In this document: positions 1-10,128 of the stretch, piece after piece
Layout: each line of letters opens with the position of its first letter
Numbering within the stretch: the first letter of the stretch is position 1
DNA from: Methanoregula sp. UBA471
GTDB taxonomy: Archaea; Halobacteriota; Methanomicrobia; Methanomicrobiales; Methanospirillaceae
Length of the DNA: 64,000 nucleotides
Assembly (NCBI GenBank): GCA_002495065.1
Contig: DADT01000063.1
Location: 54,795 to 118,794, forward strand
Reading direction: 5' to 3'
Made by a program: the position numbers and the translations under genes
Notes under the pieces: model-generated
Seen by the model: only the letters and a program-made list of their open reading frames with translations
Databases searched by the model: none
What the model was told of the DNA's origin: nothing

Positions 1-5
1 AAAAC

Positions 6-2027
6 ATGGATTTGTTGATAATTGCACCTGTATGTGCCATTATTGGGTTGCTTTTTGCAGCTTTTTCTTTTTTCAGCATGAAAAAAGAGGGTACCGGTAC
101 TGAACTGATGCAGAAGATCGCTTCGGCTATCCACCTCGGAGCGATGGTATATCTGAAGCGGCAGTACACTGCCATCGGGATATTTGTCATCATTCTTGCA
201 ATCGTGCTTGCTCTGGTGATCAATCCCCTTACTGCGGTATGCTTTGTTGTGGGTGCAGTGCTTTCTGCGACCGCCGGGTATATTGGGATGACCGCAGCAA
301 CGATGGCAAACGTTCGTACTACAAACGCCGCACGGAGAGGTATGGCCGAAGCGTTTCGGGTCTCCTTCTCAAGCGGTATGGTTATGGGCCTTACCGTCGT
401 TGGTCTCGGACTCCTTGGTCTTTCCACGACGTTCTATCTTGTTAGTACTTATTCTAACCTTGGACTCTCTGAGGCGGTAACCGTACTCTCCGGGTTCTCA
501 CTCGGTGCAAGTTCAATTGCACTCTTTGCGAGGGTTGGTGGCGGAATATTTACCAAAGCCGCCGACGTGGGTGCTGATCTTGTAGGAAAGGTTGAGGCAG
601 GGATTCCGGAAGATGACCCCCGAAACCCTGCGGTCATCGCTGATAACGTAGGCGATAACGTCGGTGACATCGCGGGGATGGGCGCGGATCTCTACGAATC
701 CTATGTAGGTGCCATTATTGCCACAATGCTGATAGGGACCACTATGGCTTCGGGCCTTCTGACCGTTGGTCCCTCGATGATGAATTTCCTTCTGCTCCCC
801 CTGCTGATTGCGGCGTTGGGCATTCTCGCTGCAATTATCGGTTCGTTCTTTGTCAGGACGTCGAAAAACGAAAGCGGTGCGATTCATAAGGCCTTCAATG
901 CCGGGACGTTCATAAGCCTGATCCTTACGGTGATTGCCACTTATTTATTAGTCCAGCTGTTGTTGGGGGACCAATATTTCGGGGTATTTATAGCCACCGT
1001 GGCCGGGCTCATTGCGGGATTTTTAATCGGCTTACTTACCGAATATTATACATCGTACGAACGGGCTCCGACACTAAGCATAGTAAAATCATGTGAGAGC
1101 GGTGCGGCAACAAATATCATCACCGGTCTGGCGAAGGGCATGGAAAGCACCGTTTTCCCGGTCATCGTGATTGCTGTAGCGATCTATATCGCTTCGCAAG
1201 TGGCAGGAATTTACGGTATTGCTATTGCCGGCGTCGGAATGCTTGCCACCCTTGGTATCACGCTTTCGGTGGATGCCTACGGTCCGGTCGCAGACAATGC
1301 GGGAGGAATCGCCGAGATGTCTCACCAGGAACCCGGTGTGCGGGCAATCACCGATACCCTGGACGCGGTTGGGAATACGACTGCAGCAATTGGAAAAGGC
1401 TTTGCCATTGGTGGAGCGGCACTAACCGCCCTTGGCCTTTTTGCGGCTTATGCATTGGCAGTAAATCTCGAGCTTGTTAACATGCTCTCTCCGACAGTAT
1501 TTGTCGGTGTCCTTATCGGTGCCATGCTGCCATTTCTCTTCAGTTCATTCCTGATGACCGCTGTGGCCAGTGCTGCAGGGGATATTGTCAAGGAAGTCCG
1601 CCGCCAGTTCAAAGAGATAGCAGGACTCATGGAGGGGACGGCGGACCCGGACTATGAAGCCTGCATCACCATCTCCACACACGCAGCCCTCCGGCAGATG
1701 ATACCCCCCGGTGTGCTTGCGATTGTAGCTCCACCCGTAATCGGTCTTATTCTGGGGAAAGAAGCTCTCGCCGGATTGCTGATTGGATCAATTGCAAGTG
1801 GTTTTCTCCTTGCAATCATGATGGCAAATGCCGGGGGAGCCTGGGATAATGCAAAAAAATATATCGAAGCGGGACATTTCGGTGGAAAAGGTTCAGCAGC
1901 CCACAAGGCAGCAGTAATTGGTGACACCGTCGGAGATCCGTTCAAGGATACATCGGGACCGGCACTGAACATCCTCTTAAAACTGATGGCAATTGTGTCG
2001 GTGGTCTTTGCCCCGTTGTTTATCTGA
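6..2027 (+). CDS. hppA: Membrane-bound ion-translocating pyrophosphatase
   Basis: Integral membrane PPase of 673 aa, the usual family length, with about 16 hydrophobic segments. It hydrolyses cytoplasmic PPi and pumps H+ or Na+ outward. The substrate-binding stretch [20 protein letters not shown] (about residues 187-206) and the following DNVGDNVGD acidic motif are intact, as is the C-terminal [14 protein letters not shown] motif. The segment [10 protein letters not shown] (about 456-465) carries Ala where K+-independent enzymes have Lys, so the protein belongs to the K+-dependent group; many members of that group pump Na+, but the ion is not decided here. The start is 5 bases from the window edge, so its ribosome binding site is mostly unseen. 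A T-rich run (about 2036-2041) follows the stop. Confidence 0.97.
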   Translation: MDLLIIAPVCAIIGLLFAAFSFFSMKKEGTGTELMQKIASAIHLGAMVYLKRQYTAIGIFVIILAIVLALVINPLTAVCFVVGAVLSATAGYIGMTAATMANVRTTNAARRGMAEAFRVSFSSGMVMGLTVVGLGLLGLSTTFYLVSTYSNLGLSEAVTVLSGFSLGASSIALFARVGGGIFTKAADVGADLVGKVEAGIPEDDPRNPAVIADNVGDNVGDIAGMGADLYESYVGAIIATMLIGTTMASGLLTVGPSMMNFLLLPLLIAALGILAAIIGSFFVRTSKNESGAIHKAFNAGTFISLILTVIATYLLVQLLLGDQYFGVFIATVAGLIAGFLIGLLTEYYTSYERAPTLSIVKSCESGAATNIITGLAKGMESTVFPVIVIAVAIYIASQVAGIYGIAIAGVGMLATLGITLSVDAYGPVADNAGGIAEMSHQEPGVRAITDTLDAVGNTTAAIGKGFAIGGAALTALGLFAAYALAVNLELVNMLSPTVFVGVLIGAMLPFLFSSFLMTAVASAAGDIVKEVRRQFKEIAGLMEGTADPDYEACITISTHAALRQMIPPGVLAIVAPPVIGLILGKEALAGLLIGSIASGFLLAIMMANAGGAWDNAKKYIEAGHFGGKGSAAHKAAVIGDTVGDPFKDTSGPALNILLKLMAIVSVVFAPLFI

Positions 2028-2427
2028 AAAATATCCTTTTTTGATAACGTGCCATCAGGCTTTCGGGTATCAACTCTTGGCACCTTCGATACCGGAATTA
2101 TGTATTGGTTTTCTGAACGAATGGCAAGGTTCATGGGTTGTCCTGATTACCAATTCCGTTATAACCACAGGATTCTCTCTTGCAGGTACAATTTTGATCA
2201 TCCCCTGGGTTATCTCACGGGTTTATCGGTTTGAGGGTCATTCTGTAAAAAAGGATTTGTAATATTTTTCTCATCAATACATATCCATAAAAACTGGTAT
2301 TTCTCTGTGAAGATCAATTTTGAATTCTAAAAATATGCGCCAGATAATCGAAAATGTTTCGTCATTAACCGTGAGAAATGCTTTGTAGAATGGATTTTAT
2401 AGAGCATAAGTACGGTGAAAAAATATC

Positions 2428-2640
2428 ATGGCAAAAAGATCCAAACCAACAGGTAAAGGAGAATCTAAAACACCAATAAAAGAAGAGGCAATAACAGCTC
2501 CAGTCGATGAAGAGACGCCCGCGTCTGGTAAAGACGGGGAGAAATTTGACTTTTTCTATGTCCTTGCAGGAGGAGGGGTCCTGATAGGTGTGATTCTTAT
2601 CATTTTTATAGTTCTTCGTTACGTCTTGCATGTGGTATAA
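2428..2640 (+). CDS. Small tail-anchored membrane protein, function unknown
   Basis: A 70-aa protein with a hydrophilic, Lys/Glu/Pro-rich N-terminal half (about residues 1-42) and one C-terminal hydrophobic helix (about 45-67: VLAGGGVLIGVILIIFIVL). This is a tail-anchored layout with the charged part predicted in the cytoplasm. A GGTGA ribosome-binding-like sequence lies about 11 nt before the ATG. It sits between hppA and a cation antiporter, all on the same strand. I do not recognise a family. A function at the membrane with its ion-transport neighbours is only positional inference. Confidence 0.6.
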   Translation: MAKRSKPTGKGESKTPIKEEAITAPVDEETPASGKDGEKFDFFYVLAGGGVLIGVILIIFIVLRYVLHVV

Positions 2641-2722
2641 TCCTGTGAATCGTACCTTTTTTCTTATGCAAAAACTATGAGAGACCGAAAAAAGTTTTAA
2701 CCTCCATTTCCCAGTTATTCCG

Positions 2723-3961
2723 ATGGAAAGTTTCTTCGCCTCCCCGGAATTCCAGATGAGCCTGCTTTTATTTGTGGCCCTCGGAGGTTACCTTATCGCC
2801 TCACGTATCAACCAGTCCGCAGTTATCGGGCTGATCCTTGTGGGACTACTTGTCGGGCCGAGCTTTCTGGGGCTGATCACCTACACCGATTTTATCCGCA
2901 GCCTTGCTCACCTGGGTGCTGTTGTCCTGCTCTTTGTGATCGGGCTGGAATTTAAATTACAGGATATCCTGTCGGCCCGCAATGGAATAATTGCCGGGAT
3001 CGGGGTTATTGTCCCATGGATCGGCGGATACTGGCTCTCGCTGCTTTTCGGATTCGATATGGCCAGTGCAATTTTCATAGGAACTGCTCTCACGGCAACC
3101 AGTATCGCAATTACGGCCAATGTGTTAAAAGAGCTTGGCAAGCTCCAGACAGAGGCAGCAAAAGCAATTATCGGTGCTGCTGTCATAGACGATGTCCTCA
3201 GCCTTCTTGCTCTTGCGATCAGTTCCGATGTCGTAAGCGGGACTTTTTCTGTCAGCGGGGTTCTGATTGTAACACTCAAGGCCATCGCTTTTATTGTTGT
3301 TGCGGGTGCATTCGGACTCCTTGTTGTCAGCCGGTTCTTTGAGCGCCTTGATACAACTTCATTTGTCGAGAAATACCCGGAGTTCATCTTCATCTTTGCG
3401 ATGATGATGGCCTTTCTCTATGCGATGCTTGCTGAAGCTGTCGGGCTGTCTGCCATTGTCGGGGCATTCATTGCCGGTGTTTCATTTGAAGGTGTCTATC
3501 TGAAGCGAAGCCGGAGCCTGAAAGAGGGTGCGGATTACCTCCAGATCATATTTGCATCGATTTTCTTTGTCTCGCTCGGTATACTCGCAGATTTCCACGC
3601 CCTGACCATGGAAATCGTGGTATTCTTGTTCGTGCTGACCATTGTTGCGATTGGGACTAAAGTGCTCGGTTGTGGTATACCTGCCAGGCTTGCCGGACTG
3701 TGTACCAAAGATGCGCTCATTGTCGGGTTTGGCATGTCACCACGGGGAGAAGTTGCAATGATCGTTGCCCTTATCGGACTTGAAGCCGGTATCATCGGGC
3801 AGGGGGTCTATGTCACGCTGGTGCTGATGAGTCTCCTCACCACGCTGATCACGCCCATTGTGTATCGGAACTGGTTATATCGCGGCGAATATTGCGGCTA
3901 CGATGATAAGGGAGTCGCAATTTCTGAATCGCAAGAGCCGGAAACGGTGACGCGTTTATGA
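2723..3961 (+). CDS. CPA2-family cation/proton antiporter (Kef/NapA type)
   Basis: A 412-aa polytopic membrane protein with about 12 hydrophobic helices and the Na+/H+ exchanger fold. The paired Asp of the transport site is visible in AAVIDDVLSLLALA (about residues 151-164), as in electrogenic NapA/NhaA-type exchangers. No C-terminal TrkA-N (RCK) domain is present, so it is the short form and not a full KefB/C channel. The stop codon overlaps the next gene by 4 nt (ATGA), so the two are translationally coupled. Likely role is Na+ or K+ export against protons; the exact ion cannot be read from the sequence. It lies close to a membrane PPase, another ion-motive enzyme. Confidence 0.92.
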   Translation: MESFFASPEFQMSLLLFVALGGYLIASRINQSAVIGLILVGLLVGPSFLGLITYTDFIRSLAHLGAVVLLFVIGLEFKLQDILSARNGIIAGIGVIVPWIGGYWLSLLFGFDMASAIFIGTALTATSIAITANVLKELGKLQTEAAKAIIGAAVIDDVLSLLALAISSDVVSGTFSVSGVLIVTLKAIAFIVVAGAFGLLVVSRFFERLDTTSFVEKYPEFIFIFAMMMAFLYAMLAEAVGLSAIVGAFIAGVSFEGVYLKRSRSLKEGADYLQIIFASIFFVSLGILADFHALTMEIVVFLFVLTIVAIGTKVLGCGIPARLAGLCTKDALIVGFGMSPRGEVAMIVALIGLEAGIIGQGVYVTLVLMSLLTTLITPIVYRNWLYRGEYCGYDDKGVAISESQEPETVTRL

Positions 3962-4476
3962 CATTTGAGAGAAAGGTCGCGCAATTGTTCATGATGGACG
4001 ATACAACCTGGATCCGCCACGCCAATCCGTGGAGCGGGATTCTGCGCAATACAGCACTCCCTCTTCTTATCATAGCGTTCTGGAGCCGGCTTTGGCTCGG
4101 GTGGTGGGCTGTCGTCCCTGTTGCCCTTGCTCTCCTGTGGATCTGGTTGAATCCCCGTATCTTCCCGGCTCCCAAATCGCTCGATCACTGGATGTCAAAG
4201 GCAGTGCTGGGGGAACGGGTCTGGCTGAACCGTGATGCTGTTCCTGTACCGGCATACCACCAGAAGGTCCCTAACGTTCTTTCAGCAGTCGCTGCTATCG
4301 GGTTGTTCTTTATCCTCTGGGGTGTTCTCGTTTTTGATCTCTGGTCTACTCTGTTTGGGACCACGATGGCGTACCTGGGTAAATTGTGGTTTGCTGACCG
4401 GATGGTATGGCTCTGGAATGACATGCAGGATGTTGCACCACAATACCGGAGCTGGCAGATTCACAACAAGGAGTGA
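3958..4476 (+). CDS. DUF6653-like membrane protein
   Basis: A 172-aa protein with two hydrophobic regions (about residues 31-60 and 98-125) and conserved-looking Trp/His-rich ends (DDTTWIRHANPWSG near the N-terminus, DRMVWLWNDM near the C-terminus). It resembles the DUF6653 family, which has no known function. The start overlaps the antiporter stop by 4 nt (ATGA), so it is probably made together with it and may be an accessory of the transporter; that link is inference from position. Family assignment is from memory of the pattern and is moderate. Confidence 0.75.
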   Translation: MTFERKVAQLFMMDDTTWIRHANPWSGILRNTALPLLIIAFWSRLWLGWWAVVPVALALLWIWLNPRIFPAPKSLDHWMSKAVLGERVWLNRDAVPVPAYHQKVPNVLSAVAAIGLFFILWGVLVFDLWSTLFGTTMAYLGKLWFADRMVWLWNDMQDVAPQYRSWQIHNKE

Positions 4477-5641
4477 CCACTGTGACAGCACCAGGTCGTC
4501 CGATGCTTCGAAAAAGTGCGGTTCCTGGTATCCAATATTTACTGTTCAGCACGATGCCCCGCCGGGTTCTATGGAAAGATCGCACGCTATCCGTGAATAT
4601 TTTCGTGGATTTTCATCAAATTTTTTCTTACACCAGTTGCAACAGAAGTAATATTTCAGGTTTTTATAGGAACTGGTAAATTTCGCATCATCTCAAAAAG
4701 GAGGACCTCATTCCCCATATACCTGTCAATAAAAAAGATTACGTTTCCTGATGTAAGATCGGTATTTATTCCAAATAGATCCCTTCATTTGTTTGAATAA
4801 ACCCGACATTGCGTATTCTTATCGTGTTGCAACGGCTAATGCACAACTCCAGGATCACCCGGCAATTTTTTTATATAATTTTTGCTCCGTAGAATTCCAC
4901 TTTATCCCTGATGCCTCCCGGGGAGGATGCGGGAATATCCCCCGGCGGGTGCCCGCCGCGTCCCAAACCACATCCCCTCCTGCTTTCGGTCTTCGTAACA
5001 TTGCTATATCCGACCTCATCGTTCCCGTCGGAAATCGTTGAATAATTCCAGCCCGGTTCCGCATTTTTCCGAATTATGACCTATGAAATTCGGGGGGTGG
5101 GGGAATTGAGGTATAACCGGGCTCATAGCAGGCTCCGGTGTACCAGAATTCTCACAGGATTTTTTTGACGGGAAAGATAGGCCCCAGATGACAATAACAT
5201 CCGTCCTAGTCTTCGGTGAGATTGCTCCTTTAAACAGGATTTCCCATGAAATTAAATTAAACAGAAGTGGAATGTTTATTCCTTATAATTATTTGCGATG
5301 AACCCCGCCGCCCCCGAAGGGACGCCCCCGCGGCGGATCAGTGTCAATAAGCATATTTGTAAACACCGCACTGCCCCGCCATGCCTCGGAGAGGCCATGA
5401 CGCGGAGAGCCCCCTCATAAAATTACAGGGTTTAATGATTTCACGGTTCGGGTGCGAACTCCGTTCATGCTCGTTTCTACAGAGCCTAATATCCATAATC
5501 GTTCGAAATTGATGATTCCATTTTGAAAAGAGATACAAGTTTTACACAAGTCACTGCGTAATTTTACTTACCGAACATTGTAAAAATTGATCAATCGAGT
5601 TGTCAGAATAGCATCATTCCATGAAAAACAGGATGATATTG
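4477..5641. other. Long gene-poor region with GC-rich blocks
   Basis: About 1.16 kb between a plus-strand gene and a minus-strand gene, so it is a convergent end-to-end gap. I find no open frame with recognisable protein sequence. It alternates AT-rich stretches with GC-rich, partly palindromic blocks: one near 4915-4985 (Gly/Pro-like CCCGG and GGCGGG runs) and one near 5298-5340 (CCGCCGCCCCCG followed by CCCCCGCGGCGG). A copy of a dispersed repeat lies at 5441-5486. It could be decayed mobile DNA or hold an unrecognised non-coding RNA. No tRNA-like fold with a T-loop was seen. Confidence 0.6.
5441..5486. repeat. Degenerate copy of dispersed hairpin repeat
   Basis: This stretch shares CGGGTG-GAACTC-CGTTCATG, then CGTTTCTACAGAGCC, with the intergenic hairpin at 62267-62314, differing by a few substitutions and a single-base gap. 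The left arm has decayed here (TTTCACGGTT instead of GTTGAAACG), so the long stem is no longer perfect. Seen directly by comparing the two places; copy number in the genome is unknown. Confidence 0.7.
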
Positions 5642-5974
5642 TCAGCTTTGAACGGATTCCGGCGTTTCTTTCGAGAGGAAATAACCAAGTACCGTCCTGA
5701 TTACCACGACAACGGCAAGGTTGATTAAATCCTGCTGGGTCGGGGAGAGCAGTGTGGAGAGAATATCTCCTGCGATGAGAAATTCCAGCCCGAAGACTAT
5801 CTTGTCGGTAAATTCCCGCCTTATCTGGTCATAGGTAAATGCCGGTCTCGAAAATTCAAGAAAGAGTACCCTGACGATTGCCCGGAACCCACCGTAGATG
5901 ATCAGAACCGCCCCTGCATACCCGAGAATGTCAGCACAGAGATGGATAATATCGAATAACGTGGGAACGTCCAT
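5642..5974 (-). CDS. DUF1622 family membrane protein
   Basis: A 110-aa protein with three hydrophobic helices: about residues 11-35 (ADILGYAGAVLIIYGGFRAI), 58-76 (around LEFLIAGDILSTLL) and 80-97 (LINLAVVVVIRTVLGYFLS). This layout matches the DUF1622 family of small inner-membrane proteins found in bacteria and archaea, whose function is unknown. The invariant-looking Glu-Phe-Leu-Ile-Ala-Gly-Asp-Ile segment in the second helix is characteristic. It stands alone, with about 190 bp to the next gene on the same strand. Confidence 0.85.
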   Translation of the reverse strand: MDVPTLFDIIHLCADILGYAGAVLIIYGGFRAIVRVLFLEFSRPAFTYDQIRREFTDKIVFGLEFLIAGDILSTLLSPTQQDLINLAVVVVIRTVLGYFLSKETPESVQS

Positions 5975-6164
5975 ACCAGAACAGGTTCATACGATCACAT
6001 GAACTTTAGGGTTGCCCTGTCATAAAACGGCCGATTGCAAGAAAAGCTTCAGGCATCGTGAAGAGTGCCTGAAGAGAGGGATTAGGTCTCTTTGCCCGGC
6101 GATATTTCAACGGACGAATTGTGTTGATAAACCCCCACCTGCAGATCATATAACTTCGGGATAC

Positions 6165-7778
6165 TCAGCTTTGACGGAGCTTTTCTCCAAACCAGGGGAG
6201 GACGTCCTTTTTGCGGGACATCATGTTCAAGAGCCGGATCGGCTGATCACGAAGCTCCAGTTTTGTGAGGAGCTGGCTGTCTGCGGAAACGAAGAGTTCA
6301 CTCCCATTCTCTATGGTGCTCGTGAACATACCCAGATAGAAATCCACACCCTTCTGCACGCGCAGCCTGGCGAGTTCCTTGTGAATTTCATCGGCGTTCA
6401 CGAGCGGGAATTCGAATGAGGGGACCATTACCTGCGCAATGATCACCCTGCTTTTAAAAAGTTCATACTGTTTCGTGTCCCGCATGAGTAGCTCCTCGAT
6501 TGTTGTGCCTTCGAGGTTCATTCCTTTCTCCAGCAGTCTTGTCCCGAATGCGAGAGGGTCAATTCCGGCGATGGCTGCGAGGTATGCAACCGCCTCGCGG
6601 TCCTCAGTGGTTGTTGTGGACATCCTCAGAACGAGTGTATCCGACAGGATTCCGGCGAGGAGGATGCCTGCGATAGCAGTTGGCGGTGTTAAGCCAGCTT
6701 CCCGGTATTTTTCCGAGATGATTGTCGACGTGGAACCGACAGGATTATTTAAAAACTTCACCGGCTTCAATGTTGAGATGGCTCCGAGGCGGTGATGGTC
6801 AATAATTTCGAGAATCTCTGCACCATCGATCCCCTCTACTGCCTGGGTGAACTCGTTGTGATCGAGGAGGATAATCGGTTTGTGCACATCGGAAAGGAGT
6901 GATGTCCTTGTTACGATACCATGGAGGGTTCCGTCCTTCTCCACAATACAGGCAGAACGGAACTTGGAATTGTAGACGGTTTGTTTTGCCTGGACGATTG
7001 TATCGGAAAGTGCGAGCCTGGGGATATCTGTCTCCATTACCCTCTGGGCAGGGAGGGAGAGATTAATCATCGTCCCGATTCCGAATGCATCGAGATTTGT
7101 TATGAGTATCGACACTCCCTTCACCTCTGCCTCACGGATCACCCGATCTCCCACCGGGGCTTTGTCTGATATAATGAGGGCTGCGATGCCGGATGCAATC
7201 AGTGCAAGCTGCATTGGTTCGTTATTGCCAACAACTGCAATATCTTTTTTCGTCAGCTTCGTTTTGCTGATATCGGGTGCATCAAGAGCAATGATGACCC
7301 GTCCTCCGATTATGTCCACCGCTCTTACCACTACACGGGCGGAAAGTACCTGAGCAAGGCTGTCGAGGGGAACAGGTGTGAGGGCAAGCTCGCCGATTTT
7401 CTGTTGGTGGACATACGCACGGGCGAGCCCGTGTTCACCCACAATCCCGATGAGCTTTCCCTGATTATCAATCACCGGGACGTTGCGGATGTCATGCATT
7501 TCCATGAGCGCAACAACATTAATGATAGTGGTGTCCGGTGTCACACAGATCCGCGCAATCTTGAGATCAGAGACGCGGGGTTCGATGCTATCAATCAGGA
7601 CTGGTGGTTTTATGCTGAATGTCTCGAGTGCAAAACACGTCTCAGCATTCAGCTCCCCGCAACGGGCAGCAAGGTACTTGTCCGGCTCCGTTTGATTTTT
7701 GAATGCTGCGTATCCTATCACGCTCGCAATGCAATCCGTATCCGGTTGCCGGTGACCGATTATTAAAATTTTATCCAC
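6165..7778 (-). CDS. ppaC: CBS/DRTGG-domain manganese-dependent inorganic pyrophosphatase (family II)
   Basis: Soluble DHH-superfamily PPase, about 537 aa. Order: N-terminal DHH strand with GHRQPDTDC metal ligands (about residues 8-16), first CBS motif (about 60-125), DRTGG domain (about 185-250), second CBS motif (about 255-310), then the rest of the DHH domain with LLDHNEF and IDHHR, GSTSTII, and a C-terminal DHHA2 domain with SADSQLL. In this family the CBS pair binds adenine nucleotides to regulate activity, and DRTGG-containing forms respond to diadenosine polyphosphates. An upstream in-frame ATG exists at 7898, but I prefer GTG at 7778: it begins VDKILIIGHRQPD as in homologues and has AGGTG about 8 nt upstream. 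A second, membrane-bound PPase lies at 6-2027. Confidence 0.93.
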   Translation of the reverse strand: MDKILIIGHRQPDTDCIASVIGYAAFKNQTEPDKYLAARCGELNAETCFALETFSIKPPVLIDSIEPRVSDLKIARICVTPDTTIINVVALMEMHDIRNVPVIDNQGKLIGIVGEHGLARAYVHQQKIGELALTPVPLDSLAQVLSARVVVRAVDIIGGRVIIALDAPDISKTKLTKKDIAVVGNNEPMQLALIASGIAALIISDKAPVGDRVIREAEVKGVSILITNLDAFGIGTMINLSLPAQRVMETDIPRLALSDTIVQAKQTVYNSKFRSACIVEKDGTLHGIVTRTSLLSDVHKPIILLDHNEFTQAVEGIDGAEILEIIDHHRLGAISTLKPVKFLNNPVGSTSTIISEKYREAGLTPPTAIAGILLAGILSDTLVLRMSTTTTEDREAVAYLAAIAGIDPLAFGTRLLEKGMNLEGTTIEELLMRDTKQYELFKSRVIIAQVMVPSFEFPLVNADEIHKELARLRVQKGVDFYLGMFTSTIENGSELFVSADSQLLTKLELRDQPIRLLNMMSRKKDVLPWFGEKLRQS

Positions 7779-7968
7779 GATGACACACCTGTCATGTAAT
7801 TTATTTTCACTAGTATTGCGGGGTTGTGAATAAATACTATCGTGGCAGGATGGGAGTGGATACAGGACTGCGGATCCTTTGAACGATTCCCGTTTCAAAA
7901 AGATGCTGATTCGGGAAAAGACGTGAGGTTTTGAAGGGGGATCATGGCTGAATAAAATTCCTTAAAGT

Positions 7969-9723
7969 TTATCGGGGATTGCAGGAACCTGTCGGTTTTT
8001 TCTCAGCTGAACCAACTGGAGTGTCTTTAAGAGTGAGAACGACATTTTGTCTGCTGCCCGACCGGTAAACTGTTATTCCCTTCAGTTTCAACTGCCATGC
8101 CATCAGGAGGGCTTCTGCACAATCTTCCTTCGAAGCAGTATTCGGCATGTTGATGGTTTTACTGATAGAGGCATGAACATGTTTCTGGAATGCTGCCTGC
8201 ATAAGGATATGGTCCTTCCAGTGGATATCAAGTGCGGTCTTGAAAAGAGAACGGAATTCCCCTGGGAGCCAGTGCAGATCCTGGATAGTTCCGGTTTCGT
8301 GAACATGGCAGATAGCTTCTTCCGTGCGTTTTTTCCGATCTTCTTCCGAAAGACCGCTTTCTGAAAGATTTTTCTCAAGCATCACCCTGAAAACCGGATT
8401 AACCATAACAAATGACTGCCCGAGAGTATTCATCCGTGTGTATGCAAACGAAAAGAGCGGCTCGATACCACTTGAGCACCCCGCAAGCAGGGATAATGTC
8501 CCGGTAGGCGCTATAGATGTCATTGTGGCATTCCTTACCGGAAATCCTTTCCACGAACTATCTTCCCATGCAGGAAATGATCCCAGTTGTTCTGCACGAA
8601 TGTGAGACACATCAACTGCAGTGTCACTAATACACTGCATGATGCTTTCGCACCAGGTTCTTCCTTCCGGAGAATCGTATTCGAGACCCATCAAAAGGAG
8701 TGCATCATGAACACCCATAAGTCCCAGACCTATTTTCCGTGTCTTTCGTGTTGCTTCCTCTATCTCTGGGATCGGGTAGAAATTTTTATCAATGACTTTA
8801 TCTAGAAAAATCACCGCCGTCCGAACTGTTTGTTTCAGCTCGCGTTCATTAAAAGTCCCATTCCGTATAAATGAAGCGAGGTTGATGCTGCCAAGAACAC
8901 AACTTTCAAAGGGCAGCAGTGGCTGTTCCCCGCATGGATTTGTGGCATCGATATCACCAAGCCGGGGTGTCGGGTTGAACCTGTTTATCTCATCATGGAA
9001 AAGTAATCCGGGTTCCCCGTTCTGCCAGATCCCCTCCACAACAGCCGACCATATCCGGCCGACCGTTATCACTTCAGAAGAACAGGGATGGACGACCCAG
9101 GCCGTATCATACATCTTCCGGTGAACGAGCTCCATGAATTCGTCATTAACCATGACCGAGATGTTGAAATTCGAGAGCGCACCTTCCTGCGATTTTGCCT
9201 CAATAAATGAGAGGATATCAGGGTGCCAGACATTCAGGATGCCCATATTGGCTCCTCGCCGGCGTCCCCCCTGTTTAATGACATCGGTTGCTGCATTAAA
9301 GATACCCATGAAGGATACCGGGCCTGAAGCAACGCCATCGGTAGATTGGACGGGAGATCCTTTGGGTCTGAGATGAGAGAAATTGTAACCCGTTCCGCCT
9401 CCCGTCTTATGGATTATCGCACCATTTTTCATGGCTTCGAAGATCCCGATAATGGAATCAGGAACCGGCAGGACGAAACATGCAGCTAACTGGCCAAGAT
9501 CCGTTCCGGCGTTCATCAATGTTGGGGAATTCGGGAGAAAACGTCGGGAGACCATGATAGTGTAAAAACTATCAGCCTCATCATGGGTGTCTGCAATTGC
9601 ATATGCAACGCGATGGCAGATATCCGCAAATGTTTTTTCCCCTTCCTGCAGGTAGCGTGCTGACAGGATAGTGTCAACAACCCGTTCTGAATTCTTGGAC
9701 AAGCCTGCACTATTCTTTTCCAC
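7969..9723 (-). CDS. nrdJ: Adenosylcobalamin-dependent (class II) ribonucleoside-diphosphate reductase
   Basis: Reduces ribonucleotides to deoxyribonucleotides with a B12-derived radical. Visible catalytic features: first redox Cys in LAACFVLP, finger-loop region HKTGGGTGYNFSHLRPKGS, radical Cys in NPCGEQPLLPFESC with the partner Cys in ESCVLGSINLASF, and the phosphate-binding SIAPTGTLSLLAG. There is no N-terminal ATP-cone. The C-terminus stops at GSCNPR, with a single Cys and without the tail CxxC that usually re-reduces the active site. The longest frame begins at 9840; I favour GTG 9723 because homology starts shortly after it and a TATA-like box (9743-9755) is about 25-30 nt upstream, fitting a leaderless mRNA. 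Start confidence is low; product confidence is high. Confidence 0.9.
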   Translation of the reverse strand: MEKNSAGLSKNSERVVDTILSARYLQEGEKTFADICHRVAYAIADTHDEADSFYTIMVSRRFLPNSPTLMNAGTDLGQLAACFVLPVPDSIIGIFEAMKNGAIIHKTGGGTGYNFSHLRPKGSPVQSTDGVASGPVSFMGIFNAATDVIKQGGRRRGANMGILNVWHPDILSFIEAKSQEGALSNFNISVMVNDEFMELVHRKMYDTAWVVHPCSSEVITVGRIWSAVVEGIWQNGEPGLLFHDEINRFNPTPRLGDIDATNPCGEQPLLPFESCVLGSINLASFIRNGTFNERELKQTVRTAVIFLDKVIDKNFYPIPEIEEATRKTRKIGLGLMGVHDALLLMGLEYDSPEGRTWCESIMQCISDTAVDVSHIRAEQLGSFPAWEDSSWKGFPVRNATMTSIAPTGTLSLLAGCSSGIEPLFSFAYTRMNTLGQSFVMVNPVFRVMLEKNLSESGLSEEDRKKRTEEAICHVHETGTIQDLHWLPGEFRSLFKTALDIHWKDHILMQAAFQKHVHASISKTINMPNTASKEDCAEALLMAWQLKLKGITVYRSGSRQNVVLTLKDTPVGSAEKKPTGSCNPR

Positions 9724-9742
9724 AGGATCATAATAACAACTC

Positions 9743-9755
9743 AAGTATAATACAT
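9743..9755 (-). promoter_or_regulatory. Possible TATA box for nrdJ
   Basis: On the minus strand this reads ATGTATTATACTT, a good archaeal TATA-box match, and lies about 25-30 nt before the GTG at 9723. If used, transcription would begin close to that GTG. The remaining gap to pdxT (9841-10128) shows nothing else that I recognise. Confidence 0.4.
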
Positions 9756-10128
9756 ACTTTGGATTCATCAGTTCAGGAAATAGGGAAGATGGATTAATTC
9801 CTGAGAACGATTCCCGTACTATCATCACAAAGAAAGTCACAATATTTTGAATTAATGGGTGCGAGTCTCACCTGGATTGTATCTCTGACGCTTTGCAACC
9901 GGGAATGTGGACGTGGATATTGATAATCCCTCCCTTACGACAAGGCTGCTGAATCAGTCATCCCAATAAATAATTTCCTGAAATAAACGATAAAATCGAG
10001 TATAACGCACTGGTGACAATGCTGTTTTTTTGCCGCAATGTTATGAAAACCTGCAATGTACACGAGGAGCAATGACATAAGGCAAATACTGGTATTTCTC
10101 TTTCGACCTTTACAAGTTAAAAGAATTT

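Noticed and set aside
1993..2262. An 89-codon plus-strand frame beyond the end of hppA with one hydrophobic stretch (around 2150-2230)
   Set aside because: It begins inside hppA in another frame, has no ribosome binding site and no recognisable family; it may be a gene remnant but evidence is too thin.
4793..5041. Short frames on both strands in the 4.5-5.6 kb gap
   Set aside because: Their residues follow GC-rich palindromes and look non-protein-like; no start signals or family patterns.
7779..7898. N-terminal extension of the soluble pyrophosphatase from ATG 7898
   Set aside because: The extra 40 residues are unlike the family and the GTG at 7778 has a better ribosome binding site and matches homologous N-termini.
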